From positions 1-19,499 of the forward strand of contig DRMA01000089.1 of assembly GCA_011375245.1 (NCBI GenBank): 19,499 nucleotides of DNA. The letters are read 5' to 3'. A model generated the notes under the pieces. The model was not told the origin of the DNA. It saw only the letters and a list, made by a program, of their open reading frames with translations, and searched no databases. Positions 15,296 through 19,499 of this stretch are shown one piece after another. The translations under genes and the position numbers were made by a program. Numbering within the stretch: the first letter of the stretch is position 1; each line of letters begins with the position of its first letter. This DNA comes from Thiothrix sp. (lineage in GTDB: Bacteria > Pseudomonadota > Gammaproteobacteria > Thiotrichales > Thiotrichaceae).

Positions 15296-15324
15296 TTCAG
15301 TTGTTTTAGTCAGCCCACTATAAT
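15296..15324 (+). promoter_or_regulatory. Probable sigma70 promoter of fis
   Basis: A perfect TATAAT -10 (15319-15324) is 17 bp from a weak -35 ttcagt (15296-15301), about 105 bp before the fis ATG. A second TATAAT occurs at 15362-15367 with a 15-bp spacer to ttctgt. A weak -35 with a strong -10 is common at growth-regulated promoters, but that is only suggestive. Confidence 0.5.
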
Positions 15325-15428
15325 CGTCTTAATATTATAGTTCTGTACCCCGATAAATAATTATAATGGTCAAAGTAGCATTTCTTCTACCTTTGTCCAC
15401 TTAAAACTACAAACCGAGAGATATAAAT

Positions 15429-15713
15429 ATGACACAAGTAGCCTATTCCCCCAATACGTTTGAAGCATCAGTTCCTTCAAACGAAGAGCAACTTTCTTAT
15501 CTCATTAAAGAACTCACAACACAATATTTGGAACAATACCACCAACATCAAACACCTGATAACATTCACCGCAGAATCATTGATGAGATTGAAAGCTCAC
15601 TATTTGCTTCTACAATGAAGTTTACCTTTGGCAATCAGTCAAAAGCAGCACAATATCTGGGAATTAACCGCGCTACTTTGCGCACCAAACTAAAACGTCA
15701 TCAATTAATGTAA
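15429..15713 (+). CDS. fis: Fis nucleoid-associated DNA-binding protein
   Basis: A 94-residue Fis family protein, close to the E. coli length of 98. The C-terminal helix-turn-helix is clear: GNQSKAAQYLGINRATLRTK, followed by LKRHQLM. The N-terminal part carries the less conserved beta-hairpin and dimer helices. Fis bends DNA, activates rRNA promoters and shapes the nucleoid during fast growth. In most gammaproteobacteria fis is the second gene of an operon with dusB; here it has its own promoter region and no dusB, so its control has been separated from tRNA-dihydrouridine synthesis. A GAGAG ribosome-binding site lies before the ATG. It converges on the signal peptidase gene. Confidence 0.93.
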   Translation: MTQVAYSPNTFEASVPSNEEQLSYLIKELTTQYLEQYHQHQTPDNIHRRIIDEIESSLFASTMKFTFGNQSKAAQYLGINRATLRTKLKRHQLM

Positions 15714-15735
15714 AATCCACGATAAAGAGCAAAAG

Positions 15736-15781
15736 CTGATCAAGTTATTTATCCTTCCCCCCCCTTATATAGCTTGATCAG
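15736..15781. terminator. Shared hairpin between convergent fis and signal peptidase genes
   Basis: ctgatcaagttat (15736-15748) and atagcttgatcag (15769-15781) form a 13-bp stem with one G-U pair. The 20-nt loop contains eight consecutive C residues. It begins 22 bp after the fis stop and ends 3 bp before the signal peptidase stop codon, so it could end both transcripts. The minus-strand tail is T-rich (cttttgctcttt); the plus-strand tail is not. Confidence 0.55.
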
Positions 15782-15784
15782 TCC

Positions 15785-16636
15785 TCAATAAAGCATCGAA
15801 ACCCGCTTTGTTCTCAGCCTAAATCCACCTTTGCTTGCATAAGAAAACCAAATAGACATTGCCTTCCCTTGAATAGCCTCTCGCCTCACAAAGCCCCAAT
15901 AACGACTATCATTACTCCCATCACGATTATCACCCAGAACAAAATAATGCCCTTTAGGAACAATCCATTCTTGATATTCCTTTGCTGTCGTTTTGGTATT
16001 ATTCTCTGCTAAAACATAAGGTTCATTTTGCATTCGTCCATTAAGAATCACTTGTCCTCGTTCTATTTTAACCCAATCGCCTTCTATGGCAATAATCCGT
16101 TTAATAAACAATACGTTAGGTTTTTTCGGATAACGAAAAGTGACAATATCACCTTTTTGCGGTACTTCATGCTGATAAATCCACGTATCAACCATAATAT
16201 AATCATGCGGTAATAACGTCGATGCCATTGATTTTGAGGGTAATAAATAAACGCTGTAGCCTAAAAAAGCAGTACGATGCTTAAATAATAAAACAGCACA
16301 GATTAAACTAAGCGAAATAAAAGCGATATAACTATACCAACGCTGTCCTTTGTTTAGCTTAAACGCTACTGTATTAGCATTATGTTTATTTGTTTTTCGT
16401 GCCAAGAAAAAGGCGACAAATGTCGTCAACAGATAAGTAACCACAATCAGCAAAAAAATACTTAAAAGACCTTTATCGCTCAGAATAAAACGACTCCCCC
16501 CAATAAAAACAATCGCACTAAAGAATAAAAAAAACGTCAATACTGCCAAATGCCAATAGCCTGCATACAAAAACCCTGTACCAGGTGCCAATAAATTCAG
16601 TAAAACAGCGACACTGCCATAACGCTTATTTTTCAT
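15785..16636 (-). CDS. lepB: Signal peptidase I with extra N-terminal membrane spans
   Basis: A 283-residue membrane protease that removes signal peptides at the periplasmic face. The catalytic Ser136 lies in PSKSMAST and Lys179 in FIKRIIA; the box E motif GDNRDGSNDSRYWG (235-248) is complete. The N-terminal third is unusual: about four hydrophobic segments (about 8-25, 27-46, 57-79 and 101-118) precede the catalytic domain, where E. coli LepB has two. The first contains LLAPGTGFLYAGYW, resembling the GxGxFY loops of TM2-like membrane domains. No lepA is adjacent, as would be usual for the main lepB, so it may be an extra peptidase. A GAGGGGTGGG ribosome-binding site lies upstream, and the gene follows the ubiH-like gene by 16 bp, making an operon with it likely. 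Confidence 0.9.
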   Translation of the reverse strand: MKNKRYGSVAVLLNLLAPGTGFLYAGYWHLAVLTFFLFFSAIVFIGGSRFILSDKGLLSIFLLIVVTYLLTTFVAFFLARKTNKHNANTVAFKLNKGQRWYSYIAFISLSLICAVLLFKHRTAFLGYSVYLLPSKSMASTLLPHDYIMVDTWIYQHEVPQKGDIVTFRYPKKPNVLFIKRIIAIEGDWVKIERGQVILNGRMQNEPYVLAENNTKTTAKEYQEWIVPKGHYFVLGDNRDGSNDSRYWGFVRREAIQGKAMSIWFSYASKGGFRLRTKRVSMLY

Positions 16637-16652
16637 CCCACCCCTCTATCAC

Positions 16653-17840
16653 TTACAATCCCATTGCTCTACGCATAATTTCATTTTTCACTGGAATCAC
16701 TTTATTGACGGCACTCAACCCCATATTACGTGCAAACTGAAGAGGGATAAACGTATTACCAAACAATAGCTTAAAACCTTCCATTGCTTTTTGTGTTAAA
16801 ACATTGTCACCGCGCCTTGCACGTTCATAACGCCGTAATGCCTTCAAACTAAACGGGGAATTATCTACCTTTTTAGCTGACACAAATACCTCAGCTAATG
16901 CAACGGCATCTTTAATACCCAAATTCACCCCTTGTCCTGCTAAAGGATGAATCGTATGCGCAGCATCCCCCACCAAGGCAATACCTTCAGCAATATAGTG
17001 TTCTGCTTGCTGTCCCATTAAAGGAAAAGCAACGCGCTGACTCACAACACGTACATTCCCCAAACGCTGATCAAAAGCAGCAGTAATAGCAACATTAAAA
17101 GCATCATCACTCATCGCCAAATAATAATCAGCCTTATCAGCAGGGAGTGTCCATACAATAGAGGACTTCCCTTCATTCAAAGGCAAGAAAGCCAGTGGTC
17201 CACTAGGCATAAAACGTTGCCATGCGGTCAATTGGTGTGCTTTTTCTGTCCTAACAACGGCCACTAAGCCTTTTTGGTTATAGTCATTTTTCTGCACATC
17301 AATCCCAGCCAATGTGCGTACTTTAGAATACGCACCATCAGCCCCCACTAACAAAGCCGTAGTCACTGTCTTACCACTACTCAATTCAACAGCAATCTGA
17401 CTCTCGGCATAATGACAAGCATCAACCGATACAGGGGCTAAAAAAGCAAGATTGTCATAACTATCCATCGCCTGAGACAAGCCTGCTTGGATAACCTGAT
17501 TTTCAATAATAGCCCCGAGATCAGGCTCACCAATATCAGCAGCACTAAAATGAATTTCACCGTGCCCTGTTGCATCCCAAACACACATCGCCTCATACGG
17601 TGTCATGCGTAAATCAGTAATAAATGACCACGCCCCAGCTTGCATTAACGCATGTTGTGAAGCACGACTAATCGCAGAGACACGCAAGCCATAAGCATCA
17701 TTTAGCGAAAAAGGAGCGGGTACATAAGGCTCTACAATCGCCACACGACATCCCTGTTTAGCTAATAAACATCCTAAAGTAGCACCAACCATGCCGCCAC
17801 CTGCAATCACTACATCATAATCAAGCTGTTCTTTGGTCAA
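16653..17840 (-). CDS. UbiH/UbiF/VisC-family FAD monooxygenase (ubiquinone biosynthesis)
   Basis: A 395-residue flavoprotein hydroxylase. The FAD-binding fold opens with VVIAGGGMVGATLG (10-23). The DG motif is LVGADGAYSKVR (164-175) and the second FAD motif is ALVGDAAHTIHPLAGQGVNL (288-307), whose AGQGVNLG end is characteristic of the UbiH/UbiI/UbiF/Coq6 group. It should hydroxylate a ring position of the ubiquinone precursor using O2 and NAD(P)H. Which position (C1, C5 or C6) cannot be read from sequence alone. The start is TTG at 17840, supported by AAGGTGA (17847-17853) with 6 nt spacing; no ATG gives a full FAD motif. It lies between serA and the signal peptidase gene on the same strand. 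Confidence 0.9.
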   Translation of the reverse strand: MTKEQLDYDVVIAGGGMVGATLGCLLAKQGCRVAIVEPYVPAPFSLNDAYGLRVSAISRASQHALMQAGAWSFITDLRMTPYEAMCVWDATGHGEIHFSAADIGEPDLGAIIENQVIQAGLSQAMDSYDNLAFLAPVSVDACHYAESQIAVELSSGKTVTTALLVGADGAYSKVRTLAGIDVQKNDYNQKGLVAVVRTEKAHQLTAWQRFMPSGPLAFLPLNEGKSSIVWTLPADKADYYLAMSDDAFNVAITAAFDQRLGNVRVVSQRVAFPLMGQQAEHYIAEGIALVGDAAHTIHPLAGQGVNLGIKDAVALAEVFVSAKKVDNSPFSLKALRRYERARRGDNVLTQKAMEGFKLLFGNTFIPLQFARNMGLSAVNKVIPVKNEIMRRAMGL

Positions 17841-17877
17841 CTTATGTCACCTTATATCACCTTACATTTATATCATC

Positions 17878-19044
17878 TTACAAAAGTCGTACACGTAATA
17901 CACCATCAATATCACTTAACAAACCAAACGTATCAGCATTAATTTTACTATCCACATCCATCAAGGTATAAGCAACATCACCCTTAGAATCATTGACCAT
18001 ATGATGAATATTAACATTAGCATTACCTAAAATACGTGATACCTTACCCACCATATCAGGCACATTTCGATTAATCATCGCAATCCTCGTTTCCCCTTTA
18101 CGTGCTAATTTCACATCAGGGAAATTGACCGAGTTTTTAATCCGTCCTTCTTGCAAATAATCACGCACTTGCTCTGCCACCATCGTGGCACAGTTCACTT
18201 CTGCTTCTTGTGTTGATGCGCCTAAATGTGGTAAAGCAATAACTCCTTTACGACCTTTAATTTCATTAGACGGAAAATCACAGACATAAGAATGCAATTT
18301 ACCACTATCAATCGCCGCACAAACGTCATGATCATTCACAATACCATCACGGGCAAAATTCAAGACCACCGCATTATCAGGCATCAGTTTAATGCTTTCA
18401 GCATTGATTAAGTCTTTGGTACTTTCCAATAAAGGCACATGAAAAGTAATAAAGTCAGAAACCTGAAGAACTTCCTCGATTGAATCAACAGGTTGCACAT
18501 CTGCTGACAATTGCCATGCATACTTAATCTGAATTAAGGGGTCATAACCCACTACATTCATGCCTAATGCACGCGCTTTATTCGCAATCCGTACACCAAT
18601 TGCACCTAAACCAACCACACCCAATGTTTTACCTGGCAATTCAAAGCCAGCAAACTTCTTTTTCCCTGCTTCAACTTGCTTTGCAAGCGCTGCATCATCA
18701 CCCTCAAGACCATCGACATAGGCATTCGCCTCAACCAAGTTACGACACGCCATCAGCATGCCTGCAATCACTAATTCTTTAACCGCATTCGCATTCGCAC
18801 CAGGCGCATTAAAAACCACCACTCCCTGATCACTCATACGATCAATAGGAATATTATTCGTCCCTGCCCCTGCACGTCCTACTGCTAACAATGATTTCGG
18901 GATTTCCATATCATGCATTTTGTAAGAACGCAGCAAAATAGCATCAGGGTTATCAGCTTCTTCGCTAATATTGTAATGCGCTTCAGGTAGCAGGGATAAA
19001 CCTTTTTCAGAAATATTGTTCAGGGTTTTAATGGTATAACTCAT
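17878..19044 (-). CDS. serA: D-3-phosphoglycerate dehydrogenase
   Basis: Oxidises 3-phosphoglycerate to 3-phosphohydroxypyruvate with NAD+, the first step of serine synthesis. With the start at 19044 the protein has 388 residues. This ATG is preferred over one 9 bp upstream because AAAGGA (19053-19058) is placed 8 nt before it. The NAD motif is GLGAIG (145-150), with catalytic Arg232 (NFARDG) and His273 (LPHLGAS). The usual catalytic Glu position lies in DFPSNE (Glu261). The C-terminal ACT domain (about 318-388) suggests serine feedback, as in the short bacterial SerA type. It is preceded by serC on the same strand, separated by about 260 bp with a repeat. Confidence 0.97.
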   Translation of the reverse strand: MSYTIKTLNNISEKGLSLLPEAHYNISEEADNPDAILLRSYKMHDMEIPKSLLAVGRAGAGTNNIPIDRMSDQGVVVFNAPGANANAVKELVIAGMLMACRNLVEANAYVDGLEGDDAALAKQVEAGKKKFAGFELPGKTLGVVGLGAIGVRIANKARALGMNVVGYDPLIQIKYAWQLSADVQPVDSIEEVLQVSDFITFHVPLLESTKDLINAESIKLMPDNAVVLNFARDGIVNDHDVCAAIDSGKLHSYVCDFPSNEIKGRKGVIALPHLGASTQEAEVNCATMVAEQVRDYLQEGRIKNSVNFPDVKLARKGETRIAMINRNVPDMVGKVSRILGNANVNIHHMVNDSKGDVAYTLMDVDSKINADTFGLLSDIDGVLRVRLL

Positions 19045-19081
19045 AAGTAACATCCTTTTTTACAGTCTTTAAAATTGCTCA

Positions 19082-19254
19082 TACATAATGCTTCACATCA
19101 ATAATTTCCCGTAGGGGCAATCCCTTGTGGTTGCCCAGTCTCCATGGAAACCGTTGCTTTAAAGCTTCCTCAGTAAAGGGCAACCACAAGGGATTGCCCC
19201 TACAAAGGAAATTTAATAAGTGAATATCTATACATAATGTTTCACGTCAATAAT
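19082..19254. repeat. Inverted repeat element flanked by 25-bp direct repeats
   Basis: A perfect 26-bp inverted repeat, beginning gtaggggcaatccc at 19112-19137 with its complement at 19178-19203, is separated by 40 bp. Outside it, atacataatg(c/t)ttcac (19082-19096 and 19230-19244) followed by (a/g)tcaataat makes a 25-bp direct repeat with 23 matches (19082-19106 and 19230-19254). The GTAGGGGC...GCCCCTAC arms resemble a repeat family found scattered in several bacterial genomes. It lies between serC and serA. Confidence 0.75.
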
Positions 19255-19294
19255 CGCTCAGAGAGGCGAGTGTCACCCTCTGAATGATTAAGTG
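19250..19294 (+). repeat. Diverged short repeat, related to 15111-15159
   Basis: Shares the order ataat, agagaggcgagt, cac, ctct and taagtg with 15111-15159. The core agagg ... cctct (19261-19280) can form a small hairpin. It is close to the 3' end of serC and could be part of its terminator region. Confidence 0.3.
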
Positions 19295-19305
19295 AAAATA
19301 TTAAC

Positions 19306-19499
19306 TTACTTACCTTCTGCAAAATCCTGCATAAAGGTGACCAATGCATCAACACCTGCTTGTGGCATCGCATTGTAAATACTCGCACGCATCCCACCTA
19401 CAGAACGATGACCCTTTAGCGTCATCAACCCACGCTCAGCTGCACCTATTAGGAAATCTGCATCATAGTTTGCATCACTTAAGGTAAACGGAATATTCA
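19306..19499 (-). CDS. serC: Phosphoserine aminotransferase, partial (C-terminal 64 residues)
   Basis: The gene enters from the right edge on the minus strand; only its C terminus is present. The translation includes FLIGAAERGLMTLKGHRSVG followed by GMRASIYNAMPQAGVDALVTF, ending FMQDFAEGK. GHRSVGGMRASIYNAMP is a strong SerC signature, where His and Arg contact the substrate phosphate. SerC transaminates 3-phosphohydroxypyruvate, the product of SerA, to phosphoserine, and also serves pyridoxal phosphate synthesis in E. coli. serC is transcribed ahead of serA, so one transcript could carry both steps, though a 250-bp gap with repeats leaves room for a separate serA promoter. Confidence 0.95.
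   Translation of the reverse strand, partial: NIPFTLSDANYDADFLIGAAERGLMTLKGHRSVGGMRASIYNAMPQAGVDALVTFMQDFAEGK

Larger units (their letters stand above)
14371..15428. other. 1,058-bp gene-poor region between prc and fis
   Basis: Divergent upstream region of prc (minus) and fis (plus). It holds the 5' leader of prc, three loosely spaced TAGCG(T/G)TCA words near 14586, 14613 and 14654, a decayed ankyrin-like reading frame at 14724-15035 and the fis promoter region near 15300. No complete gene or RNA gene was recognised in it. Confidence 0.5.

Overview
The window looks like an AT-rich gammaproteobacterial chromosome. The evidence is a gammaproteobacterial-type GMP synthase, a small Fis protein, a UbiH/VisC-family ubiquinone hydroxylase, a Prc/Tsp protease and a second EF-G of the FusB/FusA2 type. 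Several intergenic palindromic repeats are present. Species cannot be read from the sequence; an AT-rich sulfur-oxidiser-like lineage such as the Thiotrichales is only a guess, and no phage, integrase or transposase gene was seen.

Left part (1-5281). A truncated inner-membrane-type lipoprotein gene, possibly rhodanese-like, runs off the left edge. Next is a two-gene minus-strand operon: a 75-aa acidic helical protein and a 653-aa SMC/Rad50-like ATPase with two membrane spans where a hook or hinge would usually sit. This pair is the least explained coding unit here and the best candidate for an undescribed system. Divergent from it are guaA and tadA. Two 151-bp copies of a palindromic MITE-like element lie just downstream of the ATPase gene and just downstream of tadA, in opposite orientations. 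A second hairpin family follows.

Middle (5282-12201). hom (homoserine dehydrogenase) lies downstream of a FimX-like protein with a pseudo-receiver, a PAS domain and a degenerate EAL domain. A 461-bp non-coding gap, possibly holding a small RNA that ends in an intrinsic terminator, separates it from fusA2. After fusA2 comes a lipoprotein metallo-beta-lactamase-fold hydrolase. A collapsed third copy of the MITE-like element and an intrinsic terminator for prc lie between that gene and the convergent prc.

Right part (12202-19499). prc is a lipoprotein-type tail-specific protease. Upstream of it is a 1,058-bp gene-poor stretch holding a decayed ankyrin-like reading frame and the fis promoter region. 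fis is monocistronic and converges on a minus-strand run of serC (partial), serA, ubiH-like and a polytopic signal peptidase I. A 26-bp perfect inverted repeat inside 25-bp direct repeats lies between serC and serA.

Most genes are housekeeping: purine and amino-acid biosynthesis, tRNA editing, quinone synthesis, translation and protein processing. The serC-serA pair covers two consecutive steps of serine synthesis. The novelty lies in the ATPase operon, the repeats, the FimX-like protein and the unusual signal peptidase.
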